Below, one piece after another: positions 18,302-27,097 of a stretch of 64,000 nt of DNA. The stretch lies in the NCBI RefSeq assembly GCF_003148805.1, contig NZ_QGGX01000001.1:355526-419525 (forward strand), in the 5' to 3' direction. Both the position numbers and the translations under genes were made by a program. The notes below the pieces were generated by a model, which did no database searches, was not told the DNA's origin, and worked only from the letters and a program-made list of their open reading frames with translations. Numbering within the stretch: position 1 is the stretch's first letter; every line of letters starts with the position of its first letter. Source of the DNA: Aminobacter sp. AP02 (GTDB lineage Bacteria; Pseudomonadota; Alphaproteobacteria; Rhizobiales; Rhizobiaceae).

Positions 18302-19411
18302 TCAGTCAAACGCATCCCCCATCAGCCTGCACCATGACTCGCCGGCAAAGCCGTTGAAGAATGCCCTCCCGTCGAGAAATGGCTGGATCAGTGCCGGATC
18401 GCGCGCATGCACGATGCTTGACGAGGCGTGGACGAAGGCAAAGCGCCGCCCAAGCATCGCATTGAGCAACGCCGGTTGCGTGCGTCCGCGTAGCGCCACC
18501 AGCCCGTTCGATGCCGCGTGGGCGATCATGTTGTCGATGACCGCCCCCTCCTGACCCGGCAGGGCCATCACCTGGAAGGCGCGGCCGATGCGCCCGCGAT
18601 CGCCATAATAGATGTAAAGGCCAACTGGATGGCCAGTGCCGGTGCGCACGACACGGCGAACCCCTGGGCCGTAGTTGGCCTTGCGTCGGGCATGAACGAT
18701 GATGCGAGCGAGCGTCTCGCGCCGCCAGGCTGGGCGCATGGGGTAATGCGCGGCGAGTTTCGGGATGAGGTCCAGCAACTCGTCTTCATCAACGTCCGTA
18801 TCCACCAGCTTGCCTTTCGGAGCCGACGTGAAATGGGACCAGTGCGGTTCGCCATCGATGGGACGCCGGCGGATGAAGGCGTCGATCGGTCGAGCCAACG
18901 GTGAAAAGACGCGCGCAGCGCTCACGTCAGCCGCAGCGAGTTCCACCATGAAACCGGCCGGACGAATGACGCGGATCCATTCGAGACTGTAATCCGGCAG
19001 CACGGCGGCGTTCATCTTGCGCCACATGGCGGTCGAGACATCGTTGGCCGTTTCGGTCAGCGAGATGTCCTGCGGGCCGGCCAGGAACGCGCGCAACAGA
19101 CGGGCGCCGGCAAAGGGGTCTTCCTTGTGGCCGTCGACCATCATCGTTCCGCACAGGGCCCCGCGCAGCGGCCTTCCCTCGAATTCGAGCGCGAGCGGCA
19201 CGACGCCGACAAAGCCCGAGACGCTTCCGTCGTCGCGCTGGTGGATCAATGATGTGATGTCGTGCTGGGCGTCGGGCGCTTCGAGGAAAAGTTCCCGCAA
19301 ATAGATTTCGAGAGAGCTTGTTGCCGATTGGCTGGTCTTGCGAAGGATGCGCTGAAACATCTCCGCGACCACCGGCACATCCGAAGTGATAAAGGGACGG
19401 ACTTCGCTCAT
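18302..19411 (-). CDS. GNAT-type N-acyltransferase
   Basis: 369 residues from the ATG at 19411 (MSEVRPFITSDVPVV); the upstream in-frame extension is low-complexity and rejected. The N-terminal half has a GNAT beginning (RPFITSDVPVVAEMFQR) and a central GSVSGFVGVVPLALEF strand pair. The C-terminal half has a second acyltransferase-like segment (GHPVGLYIYYGDRGRIGRAFQV). It is the first gene of the five-gene operon. With a carrier protein and acyl ligase downstream, it may move the activated acyl group to an amine, forming an amide. Alternatively it acetylates the product for self-protection. Neither is proven. Confidence 0.75.
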   Translation of the reverse strand: MSEVRPFITSDVPVVAEMFQRILRKTSQSATSSLEIYLRELFLEAPDAQHDITSLIHQRDDGSVSGFVGVVPLALEFEGRPLRGALCGTMMVDGHKEDPFAGARLLRAFLAGPQDISLTETANDVSTAMWRKMNAAVLPDYSLEWIRVIRPAGFMVELAAADVSAARVFSPLARPIDAFIRRRPIDGEPHWSHFTSAPKGKLVDTDVDEDELLDLIPKLAAHYPMRPAWRRETLARIIVHARRKANYGPGVRRVVRTGTGHPVGLYIYYGDRGRIGRAFQVMALPGQEGAVIDNMIAHAASNGLVALRGRTQPALLNAMLGRRFAFVHASSSIVHARDPALIQPFLDGRAFFNGFAGESWCRLMGDAFD

Positions 19412-19568
19412 CTCTGTGTTTGTCGATCTGCTCTTAGCAACACGCGTTGCATTCGATCCGACGCATATCGAAGAGGTGTTAGGGAACTCTGAACTGGGGG
19501 CATCAAGCATGCTCGCCGGAATCCGTCCATGGACACCGGAAAGATATGACAGCGGCCAGCAGACCCAG

Positions 19569-20639
19569 CTAGTTGATCCGCTGTCCGGTTTCGGGGTCGA
19601 ACAGATGCAGGTCGGACGCGGTTGCCGACAGGCGGACGGTGTCGCCCGGCTTGACCGCGACGCGGCCCATGACAAACACGCAAATCTGTTGGCCGGCGAG
19701 CCTGGCGTAGAACTGGGTCGACAGCCCAAGCGGCTCAACGACTTCGACTTCCGCCGACATGTCGCCATCGCCAGCGACATGCAGATGCTCAGGGCGCAAC
19801 CCGACGGTCACCTTGTCGCCTTCGCTCACCGGCAGGCTGGCCAGGACGGGCAGCTTCTGCCCGTCGGCCAGGATTGCAGCGACAAAATCTGCACTTCTCT
19901 TGATCGTCGCTGGCAGGAAATTCATGCCGGGCGAGCCGATGAACCCGGCAACAAAGGTGTTGGACGGATGATCGTAGAGTTCGAGCGGCGCGCCGACCTG
20001 CTGGACGACGCCATCATGCATGACGACGATGCGGTCGGCCATGGTCATAGCCTCGGTCTGGTCGTGGGTGACATAGACCGACGTGGTCTTGAGCTGCTGG
20101 TGCAACGCCTTGATCTCCGTGCGCATGTGCACGCGCAGCTTGGCGTCGAGATTGGACAGTGGTTCGTCGAACAAGAACACCTTTGGATCGCGCACGATGG
20201 CACGACCCATGGCTACACGCTGCCGCTGGCCGCCGGAGAGCTGGCGCGGCAGACGGGCGAGCAGCTTGTTGAGACCGAGGCGGTCGGCGGCACCGCCGAC
20301 CCTGGTATCGATCGCCTGCTTGTCGGTCTTCCTCAGCGCCAGGCTGAAGCCCATGTTGGCCGCGACATCCATATGCGGGTAAAGCGCGTAGGACTGGAAC
20401 ACCATGGCGATGTCGCGGTCTTTGGGCGCGACATCGTTGACGACGCGCTCGCCAATGCGGATTTCGCCGGCCGAGATTTCTTCCAGCCCGGCGATCATCC
20501 TCAGCAGCGTGGACTTGCCGCAGCCGGAGGGGCCAACCAGCACTACGAACTCGCCATCCGCGATCTCCAGGTCGACCGCCTCGAGCACGTTGAGGGTTCC
20601 GTAGTTCTTCTGCACCTTTTCGAGCGACACGGAGGCCAT
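19569..20639 (-). CDS. CUT1-family ABC transporter ATP-binding protein (MalK/UgpC type)
   Basis: 356 residues. Walker [10 protein letters not shown], signature [15 protein letters not shown], Walker [17 protein letters not shown] and H-loop [16 protein letters not shown] are all present. The C-terminal third (about 240-356) is the TOBE/regulatory domain, ending [14 protein letters not shown] as in UgpC-type proteins. It is the last gene of the operon, 4 bp after the second permease. It energises uptake of the ligand bound by the 22588-23865 protein. One such ATPase can serve several CUT1 systems. Confidence 0.95.
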   Translation of the reverse strand: MASVSLEKVQKNYGTLNVLEAVDLEIADGEFVVLVGPSGCGKSTLLRMIAGLEEISAGEIRIGERVVNDVAPKDRDIAMVFQSYALYPHMDVAANMGFSLALRKTDKQAIDTRVGGAADRLGLNKLLARLPRQLSGGQRQRVAMGRAIVRDPKVFLFDEPLSNLDAKLRVHMRTEIKALHQQLKTTSVYVTHDQTEAMTMADRIVVMHDGVVQQVGAPLELYDHPSNTFVAGFIGSPGMNFLPATIKRSADFVAAILADGQKLPVLASLPVSEGDKVTVGLRPEHLHVAGDGDMSAEVEVVEPLGLSTQFYARLAGQQICVFVMGRVAVKPGDTVRLSATASDLHLFDPETGQRIN

Positions 20640-20643
20640 GGTC

Positions 20644-21492
20644 TTATCCTTTGACGGCGCCGGCGGTCAGGCCGGTCACGAGGTAACGCTGCAGGAATGC
20701 GAAGAAGATACAGACGGGGATGAGCGCGAGGATCGACGCCGCCATCATCTGCCCCCAGTCGACGGCGAACTTGCCGATGAAGGTGAGCAGGCCAACGGCG
20801 AAGGTCTTTTGGCCCTCGCTGGAGATCAGCATCAACGCGAACAACAGCTCGCTCCACGCGGCGGTGAAGACGAAGCCCAAGGTGGCGCCCATGCCAGGCA
20901 GGGTCAGCGGAATGATGACGCGGCGCAATGCCTGCAGTCGCGTGCAGCCGTCGATCATCGCTGCTTCCTCGAGGTCCTTCGGGATGCCGTCGAAAAACGA
21001 CTGCATGAGGAAGGTGGCGAAGGCGGTGTTGAAGGCTGTGTAGATGATGATCAGCCCGGTCAGGCTGTTGGTCAGGCCGAGGTCGCCCATGATGCGGTAG
21101 ATCGGCGGGATGACCATCACCAGCGGGAACGTCTGAGTGAGCAATAGCGCGATCGCAACCGTCGTCTTACCGTGGAAAGAGAAGCGCGACATCGCGTAGC
21201 CGGCGGCCGAGGCAATGACGGTCACGAACAACGCCGTGGTCACCGAAACGACCACCGAGTTGAAGAAATAGAGCGGAAAGTCGGTCGCCTTGAGCACCGT
21301 GACGTAATTTTCAAACGTCGTGGCCGAAGGCCACAGCGTAATGCCTTCGGAGTAGAGCAGCGACTGCGGTGTGACTGAAATCTTGAGCGTCCAATAGATG
21401 GGAAACAGCGCAAAGATCACATACGCGCCTATGGCGCCGTAGAGACCTATGCCGCCAAGGATCCGCGACGAGTTTGAGCGGCCGGCAATCAT
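20644..21492 (-). CDS. CUT1-family ABC permease (MalG type)
   Basis: 282 residues from the ATG at 21492, which overlaps the preceding permease stop as TGATG. There are six predicted membrane segments, starting with LYGAIGAYVIFALFPIYWTL. The cytoplasmic EAA loop is EEAAMIDGCTRLQALRRVIIPLTLPG. It forms the inner-membrane channel with the MalF-type partner. An in-frame extension to 21780 lies over the partner gene and is rejected. Confidence 0.95.
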   Translation of the reverse strand: MIAGRSNSSRILGGIGLYGAIGAYVIFALFPIYWTLKISVTPQSLLYSEGITLWPSATTFENYVTVLKATDFPLYFFNSVVVSVTTALFVTVIASAAGYAMSRFSFHGKTTVAIALLLTQTFPLVMVIPPIYRIMGDLGLTNSLTGLIIIYTAFNTAFATFLMQSFFDGIPKDLEEAAMIDGCTRLQALRRVIIPLTLPGMGATLGFVFTAAWSELLFALMLISSEGQKTFAVGLLTFIGKFAVDWGQMMAASILALIPVCIFFAFLQRYLVTGLTAGAVKG

Positions 21493-22415
21493 CACGAATA
21501 CCTCGCAAGCGAGCGGCGGATGCCAATGAGCACGATCGCGTAAAGGATGAGCAGAACCAGCAGCAGCACTGCGACGGCCGAGGCGTATCCCTTGTCCAGC
21601 GACTTGAAGGCACTGACATAAATGTAAGTCGCGAGCGTGTTGGTCGACCCGGCAGGGCCGCCAGACGTCATGACGAAGATCAGGTCGGCAAAAGTTGCTA
21701 TCCAGATCGTGCGCAACATGACGGTGATGGCGATGGTGGGCGCAAGGAAAGGCAGCGTGACCTTGGAAAACCGCTGCCATGGCGAAGCGCCGTCGATCGC
21801 GGCCGCCTCATGCAGTTCCGAAGGAATCGACTTGAGTGCCGCCAACAAGGTGATGGCGAAGAATGGGACGCCGAACCAGACATTGGCGATGATCGGCCCC
21901 CACATGGCGATGGCAGGATCGGACAGGATGTTGGTCGGCTCTGCCTTCAGCCCAAGCGCATAAAGCCAATGCGGCAACGGCCCGACTATGGGGTTGAACA
22001 GCCATGCCCAGGTGAGGCCCGAAAGGAAGGACGGGACCGCCCAAGGCAAGAACACTACCGCCTGGACGAGCTTGCGCCCGACAAAGGGGCGGTCGAGCAG
22101 CAAGGCTAGCCCGAGGCCAAGGAAAAACTGGAAAAACAGGCTGCCCACTGTCCACCACAAGGTGTTGAAGAGCGCCTGGCCGAGCAATGGATCCGACAGC
22201 ATCGCCTGATACTGGCCAAGGCCGACATATTCGGACTTGAAGGCGGAGAACTTGCGGAAGGAATAGCTGATGCCGACGATCAGCGGCACCAGCAGCACCG
22301 TGACCAGCAGGACCAGCGCCGGGCTGAGATAGAGCCAGGGTTCGAGGCCGGGCAGGGACGAACGTCTGCGCCGCGCCTTTGGGGGAACTCTCAAATCGGT
22401 GACTGCTGAGGTCAT
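21492..22415 (-). CDS. CUT1-family ABC permease (MalF type)
   Basis: 307 residues from the ATG at 22415 (MTSAVTDLRV); an in-frame ATG at 22478 is possible but adds a basic tail unlike the family. There are six membrane segments, the first at WLYLSPALVLLVTVLLVPLI. The EAA loop is HEAAAIDGASPWQRFSKVTLPFLAP. No strong ribosome site precedes the chosen ATG. The gap of 172 bp from the binding-protein gene holds a stable hairpin that may lower permease relative to binding-protein expression. Confidence 0.93.
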   Translation of the reverse strand: MTSAVTDLRVPPKARRRRSSLPGLEPWLYLSPALVLLVTVLLVPLIVGISYSFRKFSAFKSEYVGLGQYQAMLSDPLLGQALFNTLWWTVGSLFFQFFLGLGLALLLDRPFVGRKLVQAVVFLPWAVPSFLSGLTWAWLFNPIVGPLPHWLYALGLKAEPTNILSDPAIAMWGPIIANVWFGVPFFAITLLAALKSIPSELHEAAAIDGASPWQRFSKVTLPFLAPTIAITVMLRTIWIATFADLIFVMTSGGPAGSTNTLATYIYVSAFKSLDKGYASAVAVLLLVLLILYAIVLIGIRRSLARYS

Positions 22416-22555
22416 GGCAATCTGCTTTCGACGCATCGAAAAAAAGCGCCCCCTCGCACGCAAGGCCTCGCATCCCAAGGGGAGAAAAGGCTTGGCGGCG
22501 ATACCAGCGTGGCCGCTTTGCGGCCGGGCGAGGGGGCAGCAGGGAACAGGATCGG

Positions 22556-22581
22556 GCGGCGGAGCAACGCTGCTCCGCCGC
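22556..22581 (-). terminator. Intra-operon hairpin after the binding-protein gene
   Basis: A perfect 11-bp stem, GCGGCGGAGCA / TGCTCCGCCGC, with a 4-base loop, beginning 6 bp after the stop at 22588. It has no T-run. It more probably stabilises the upstream mRNA or partly attenuates transcription than ends it, since permease genes follow. A second short hairpin (GGCCGC TTT GCGGCC) lies at 22511-22525. Confidence 0.65.
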
Positions 22582-22587
22582 AGCCGC

Positions 22588-23865
22588 CTACTTCTTGTTC
22601 TTGGCCATCCAGGCCTGCTGTTCCTTGGTCAGGAAGGCCGACCACTCATCGGCAATATCCTTGGCCGTGCGTTGGCCAAGCAGAACCTCCTGCACGTTCT
22701 TGACCGACACCTGGTCGTAGAAGTTACCGAGGTTTTCGAGGTGCACCGGCGGGGTCACGAACTCGAACTTGTCAGGATTGTTGAGCTCGTCGAACCAGCC
22801 CTTGAACTGCTCGGTCTTGAAGTGGGGATCATCGGCTGCGCTATTGTGGATTGGCAGCACGCCCACTTCCTTGGCCCAGGCAATGTTGTTTGCCGGCGAA
22901 AGCAGCGTCGACATCAGTTTCCAGGCGTCTTCCTTGACGTCGGAGTTGGCAAACATCGACCAGCCGGCATAACCGAGCGTCGGGTAGGACTTGCCGGACG
23001 GTCCCGCCGGCATCGGCGCAACCGCGAAGTCTTCCGGCTTCATCTTCTCAGCGATGCCAATCAGCGCATCCGGGTCCTGGTCGAGCATGGCGCAAGTGCC
23101 GGAATAGAAGCCCGTGACGATCTCGTTGAAGCCCCAGCTCACGCTGTCCTTGGGCGCGTAGCCTGCCTTGTAAATGTCAGCCAGCATCTGCAGGCCCTTG
23201 ACCGAGCCTTCCTCATTGATCGTCGAGGTGCCGTCCTCGTTGAAGTAGCCGCCCTTGCCGTTGGCGATGTTCATGAACATCTGCACGCCGTTGAAGCCGC
23301 CCGGGCCGCCGCGCAGGCAGTAGCCGTATTTGCCGTCGAGCGCAGAAATCTTCTTGTTGGCGTCCATGAACTCGTCGAGCGTCGTCGGCGCATGGTCGAG
23401 GCCGGCTTCCTTGAACAGCTTCTTGTTCCAGAACATGGCCCGGAGGTAATAGCCGTAGGGGATCATGTACTGCTTGCCGTCGACCACGGAGCCGAATTGC
23501 TTGGCGCGGTCACCGAGCGTTGCGCCATCGCCCCACTTGGCCATGTAGGGTGCGAGGTCTTCGAGCTGGCCGTTGGTGCCGTAGAGGCCGAGCCAGCGCT
23601 CGGGCATTTCGACGATGTCGGGCGTGTCGCCCGCCTGTACCATGGTCAGGAACTTTTCGAAGGCCTGGCCCCAGGGCAGCGAGACGAGCTCTACCTTGAT
23701 GCCTGGATTCGCAGCCTCGAACTCGGCGATCTGCTTCTTGATGAATTCGGTGCGCGGTGGGCTGGTGATGACCTCGACCATCTTGATCGTGGAGTCGGCC
23801 AGGGCCGATCCGGCTGAAAGCGCGAGGCCCAGGGCCGTTGCGAACAACAATCCGTACTTCTTCAT
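22588..23865 (-). CDS. CUT1-type extracellular solute-binding protein
   Basis: 425 residues from the ATG at 23865, with GGAG 9 bases upstream. A Sec signal peptide is clear (KKYGLLFATALGLALSAGSALA, cut near residue 24). The mature part has family features such as FEAANPGIKVELV, WGQAFEKFL, GDTPDIVEM and YPTLGYAGWSMFANS. It captures the ligand in the periplasm for the adjacent permeases. Ligands of this cluster are usually sugars, polyols or their derivatives, but the neighbouring Cys/Met-type PLP enzyme points to a sulfur- or amino-containing substrate. The open frame extends far upstream over the PLP gene, but that part is not coding. Confidence 0.94.
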   Translation of the reverse strand: MKKYGLLFATALGLALSAGSALADSTIKMVEVITSPPRTEFIKKQIAEFEAANPGIKVELVSLPWGQAFEKFLTMVQAGDTPDIVEMPERWLGLYGTNGQLEDLAPYMAKWGDGATLGDRAKQFGSVVDGKQYMIPYGYYLRAMFWNKKLFKEAGLDHAPTTLDEFMDANKKISALDGKYGYCLRGGPGGFNGVQMFMNIANGKGGYFNEDGTSTINEEGSVKGLQMLADIYKAGYAPKDSVSWGFNEIVTGFYSGTCAMLDQDPDALIGIAEKMKPEDFAVAPMPAGPSGKSYPTLGYAGWSMFANSDVKEDAWKLMSTLLSPANNIAWAKEVGVLPIHNSAADDPHFKTEQFKGWFDELNNPDKFEFVTPPVHLENLGNFYDQVSVKNVQEVLLGQRTAKDIADEWSAFLTKEQQAWMAKNKK

Positions 23866-23894
23866 TCCAATCACTCCCATTCTTGGTCTTGAAG

Positions 23895-25085
23895 CTATTT
23901 TCTTTTTGCACCCTCGAAGGCCCGACTGACGTCGGCCCAGAGATCCTCCACGTTTTCCAGCCCGACATTCAGCCTGATGGTTCGTGGGCTGACCCCGAAC
24001 CGGCCGATGGAATTGGCACCAGGTGTCTGTTGCAGCGAGGCGAGCGCCGGCACGACGAGGCTTTCGTGGCCGCCCCAGCTGACGCCGATGCGAAACAGCT
24101 TGAGGGCATCGGTAAAGGCGGGAACGTCGATGTCTTCGGTGACCTCGAACGAGAACAGGCCGGAATAGCCTGACAGAGTGGCCTTGCCCGGATGATTGGA
24201 ATAGGCGGGATGGTTGACCCGCTCGACCTGGGCATGGGCCTTCAGCCGCTCGGCGATAGTCAGGGCGCTTTTCATGTGATGCGGCAGGCGAAGCGGCAAG
24301 GTGCGCAGGCCACGCAGCAGAAGCCACGCCTCGAAGGGCGACAGTTTGGCGCCGAGATAGGGATAAGTGCGCTCGTTGATGCGGCGGATGTGCTCGGCCG
24401 AACCCGCCACCACGCCGGCCACGGTATCGCTGTGGCCACCCAGATATTTCGAGGCCGAATGCATTACGATGTCGACGCCGTGCAGGATGGGCTTTTGAAA
24501 CAGCGGTGTCGCCCAGGAATTGTCGATGACGGTGACGATCCCTCGGGCCCTTGCCATGGCCGTGAGCGTCTCGAGATCCTGCAGCTCGAACATCATCGAA
24601 GTCGGGCTTTCGAGGTAGAGCATGGAAGCGCCCGGAAGTGCCGCGGCAACCGCCTCCGGGTCCGAACCATCGACATAATCGACCTTGATGCCGAGGTGCG
24701 GCAAGAGCCGCTCGAACAGGCGATAGGCATCGCCATAGCAGTTGCGAACCGCGACAATGCGCTCGCCCGTGCCGACGAATGCCAGAACGGTGGAGCTGAT
24801 CGCAGCCATACCACTGGAAAATCCGCGTGCGGCTTCTGCGCCTTCAAGGGCGGCGATCTTGCTTTCGAACTCCATTACGGTCGGGTTGTTGCCGCGCGAA
24901 TAGATGGGTCGCGCGCTGCGGCCGGCAAAGGTGTCGGCCATGTCGGCATAGTTGTCGAAGGTGAACAGCGAGGTCTGGTAGATCGGCGGGACGACGGCAC
25001 CACCTGGAAAAGGCTCGTCATGAGCCAGTAAGGTCGCGGCCTCGGCTATGTAGTCACGGTCGAACTGGTTCGAACTGTCGTTCAT
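23895..25085 (-). CDS. Cys/Met-metabolism PLP-dependent enzyme (cystathionine gamma-synthase / methionine gamma-lyase type)
   Basis: 396 residues, the normal length for the family. The cofactor Lys is K213 in SASKYLGGHSDT. The phosphate-contact segment is YSRGNNPT (Tyr62, Arg64), and SSGMAA (91-96) and VIDNSWATP (187-195) are also present. It would catalyse beta- or gamma-elimination or replacement at a sulfur or oxygen substituent. Its start overlaps the GntR stop (ATGA), and the binding-protein gene follows 29 bp downstream. This places it in the same transcription unit as a CUT1 importer, suggesting it acts on the imported compound. Which of cystathionine beta-lyase, gamma-synthase or gamma-lyase cannot be told from sequence by eye. 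Confidence 0.92.
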   Translation of the reverse strand: MNDSSNQFDRDYIAEAATLLAHDEPFPGGAVVPPIYQTSLFTFDNYADMADTFAGRSARPIYSRGNNPTVMEFESKIAALEGAEAARGFSSGMAAISSTVLAFVGTGERIVAVRNCYGDAYRLFERLLPHLGIKVDYVDGSDPEAVAAALPGASMLYLESPTSMMFELQDLETLTAMARARGIVTVIDNSWATPLFQKPILHGVDIVMHSASKYLGGHSDTVAGVVAGSAEHIRRINERTYPYLGAKLSPFEAWLLLRGLRTLPLRLPHHMKSALTIAERLKAHAQVERVNHPAYSNHPGKATLSGYSGLFSFEVTEDIDVPAFTDALKLFRIGVSWGGHESLVVPALASLQQTPGANSIGRFGVSPRTIRLNVGLENVEDLWADVSRAFEGAKRK

Positions 25086-25858
25086 TTGAGGTCCAGGAGT
25101 TTGAGATTGGCCGCGCCGCGACGGAGGTCGTCCTCGACGGTGGCAATGAGTTTCAACGCTTCGGCCCGCGCGCCTTCGGCGTCGTGCGCGACGATCCGCT
25201 CATAGAGCTTGCGGTGATATGGAAAGCTGGCATGGCCGAAATCGCGCACGCCGAGCGGATGTTCCCAGAAGCGGTGGAACGCTTCCTGCATAGCCGAGAT
25301 GATCTGCTCGAACAGTGGGTTGCCCGACACGCGGTAGATCGACTGGTGGAAATCCCAGTCCTCGTCCGACGACATGCCGGCACGGCTGTGGAACGCTTCT
25401 TCCATGACCTCAAGCTTCTGCTTGATGAAGGCAAGTTCGGACGGACCGGCACGCAGGGCGCACAGCGCCGCCGCTTCCGCCTCCAGCGCGCGCCTGATCT
25501 CTAGCGTGTGCATCAGGCTTTCGAAGTCGTTTCCCGAGGCGAATGTCAGGGGCATGTGCAGCATGTCGCGCGACACCACCCCCTTGAGATAGGTCCCGCT
25601 GCCTTGCAGGCGCTCGACCAGGCCGAGCCCTTCCCATCGCGTCAGAGCCTCGCGCACCGTGGTGCGACTGACCTTCAATCGCTCCGACAGCACACGCTCG
25701 GTCGGCAGTCGATCACCGGGCTGCAGCTCTTCTTGCATGACGAAATCGGCAAGCGCGTTAAGCACGGCGTCGTCGCGAGCGGTCGTCTGGATCGGTAGCA
25801 GGCCGGGGTCGATCAAGGCGGCATCCAATTGGTACAATGGTCTGACCAATTTCTGCAC
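25082..25858 (-). CDS. GntR/FadR-family transcriptional regulator
   Basis: Up to 258 residues. The winged helix covers about 30-95 (GDRLPTERVLSERLKVSRTTVREALTRWEGLGLVERL). The FCD-type helical ligand domain follows, with candidate metal or ligand residues in DEDWDFHQSIY and the HRKLYERIVAHDAEGA end. The longest reading starts at GTG 25858, but the perfect palindrome TGGTCTGACCA at 25838-25848 lies inside that reading. A TTG start slightly downstream may be the real one. It overlaps the PLP gene (ATGA) and is expected to control it and the ABC operon, and to repress itself. Confidence 0.92.
   Translation of the reverse strand: MQKLVRPLYQLDAALIDPGLLPIQTTARDDAVLNALADFVMQEELQPGDRLPTERVLSERLKVSRTTVREALTRWEGLGLVERLQGSGTYLKGVVSRDMLHMPLTFASGNDFESLMHTLEIRRALEAEAAALCALRAGPSELAFIKQKLEVMEEAFHSRAGMSSDEDWDFHQSIYRVSGNPLFEQIISAMQEAFHRFWEHPLGVRDFGHASFPYHRKLYERIVAHDAEGARAEALKLIATVEDDLRRGAANLKLLDLK
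25838..25848. promoter_or_regulatory. Probable operator of the GntR/FadR-type regulator
   Basis: TGGTCTGACCA, a perfect 11-bp palindrome with one central base. It matches the TGGTNNNACCA style known for FadR-subfamily GntR proteins. It sits at the 5' end of the regulator gene and about 55 bp from the divergent monooxygenase start, so it could control both directions. Confidence 0.55.
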
Positions 25859-25902
25859 GTACGTCAGTAGATGTCAATTACGCAGCGTCATGTATTACAG
25901 GC

Positions 25903-27090
25903 ATGGCAAGCCTTGAAATCCAGGGACCCAGATCTCAGGTTCGGGGGATGGCCACTGAAGAATCAGCATCTGCCGCATCGAAGACGGACGAAGGCACGGA
26001 AAGTCGCGATGTTCGCGCCGTCCTCAAGACCGATATCGTCGTCATCGGTGCCGGTCAGGCTGGGCTTTCGTCAGCCTATCATCTCAGGGGGCTCGGCATT
26101 GCACCGGGCAAGGGCTTTCTGGTCCTCGACAAGTCGCCGGACTCAGGCGGTGCATGGCAATATCGCTGGCCGTCACTGACGCTGAGCACGGTCAACCGTG
26201 TCCACGACCTGCCAGGCATGCAGTTTGCCGACGTCGTCGATGCCGGCCACACCGAAGTGAAGGCCTCCGTCGCGGTGCCTCGCTATTTTGCCGCCTACGA
26301 AGAGAAATTCGAATTGCCTGTCTATCGGCCCCTGAGGGTCAAGGTCGTATGCGAACGCAATGAGCGGTTCCGCGTCGAGACCGACCGGGAAACTTTCTCG
26401 ACGCGTGGCATCATCAATGCCACCGGCACGTGGGAAACGCCTTACATCCCGAACTATCCCGGCGCTGACCGGTTCAAGGGCCGCCAGCTGCACACGCGCG
26501 ATTACCGCACGGCGGATGAATTCGTCGGCCAGCATGTCATCGTGGTTGGCAGCGGCATATCCGCCCTGCAACTGCTCGACGAGATTTCGCGCGTCACCTC
26601 CACCACCTGGGTGACGCGCCGCGAGCCGCAATTCCGCGACACGCCGTTCACCCCTGAGGACGGCCGGGCCGCCGTTGCCATCGTCGAAGACAGGGTCCGG
26701 CGTGGTCTTGTGCCCGGTTCGGTCGTTTCTGTCACCGGCATTCCCTGGACGCCCGCACTCGAGGCTGCGCGCGAACGCGGCATCCTCAACAGGCTGCCGA
26801 TGTTCAGCGAGATCACCGAAGACGGCGTCCGCTGGGCTGACGGCACTGACCAGAAGGCCGACGTCATCTTGTGGTGCACGGGCTTCCGCAGTTCGCTCGA
26901 TCACTTGGCGCCTTTGCAAATCCGCGAGGACGACGGCGGCATCTTCATGGACGGGCGCCTTGCGACCCGGGTTGCAAAGGATCCGCGCATCCATCTTGTC
27001 GGCTACGGGCCTTCCGCCTCGACCATCGGCGCCAACCGGGCCGGCGGAGCCGCAGCGCGGGAGTTGGCCAGCCATCTCGGCCTGATCTGA
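25903..27090 (+). CDS. FAD-dependent NAD(P)-binding monooxygenase/oxidoreductase (CzcO-like)
   Basis: 395 residues in the longest reading, or 380 from Met16 (25948). Neither start has a clear ribosome site. Two dinucleotide folds are visible: DIVVIGAGQAGLSSAYHL for FAD near the N-terminus and HVIVVGSGISALQLLDEI for NAD(P) in the middle. NATGTWETP and the late DVILWCTGFRSS motif are typical of flavin monooxygenases and related reductases. It is transcribed away from the GntR operon and stands ahead of the HxlR/luciferase-like pair, which also uses flavin or NAD(P). The substrate is unknown. Confidence 0.88.
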   Translation: MASLEIQGPRSQVRGMATEESASAASKTDEGTESRDVRAVLKTDIVVIGAGQAGLSSAYHLRGLGIAPGKGFLVLDKSPDSGGAWQYRWPSLTLSTVNRVHDLPGMQFADVVDAGHTEVKASVAVPRYFAAYEEKFELPVYRPLRVKVVCERNERFRVETDRETFSTRGIINATGTWETPYIPNYPGADRFKGRQLHTRDYRTADEFVGQHVIVVGSGISALQLLDEISRVTSTTWVTRREPQFRDTPFTPEDGRAAVAIVEDRVRRGLVPGSVVSVTGIPWTPALEAARERGILNRLPMFSEITEDGVRWADGTDQKADVILWCTGFRSSLDHLAPLQIREDDGGIFMDGRLATRVAKDPRIHLVGYGPSASTIGANRAGGAAARELASHLGLI

Positions 27091-27097
27091 AGATTGG

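Noticed and set aside
13489..19411. Calling the five-gene operon an exosortase A locus
   Set aside because: Ligase, ACP and amidotransferase resemble that set, but no exosortase, PEP-CTERM protein or polysaccharide genes are present.
19386..20654. A 422-codon plus-strand frame opposite the ATPase gene
   Set aside because: Antisense to a textbook MalK/UgpC ATPase; the translation has no family features.
22399..23817. A 472-codon plus-strand frame opposite the solute-binding protein
   Set aside because: Antisense to a secreted binding protein with a clear signal peptide and ribosome site.
23866..24327. Upstream in-frame extension of the solute-binding protein
   Set aside because: It overlaps the PLP enzyme in another frame and is Arg/Pro-rich noise. 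The signal peptide starts at 23865.
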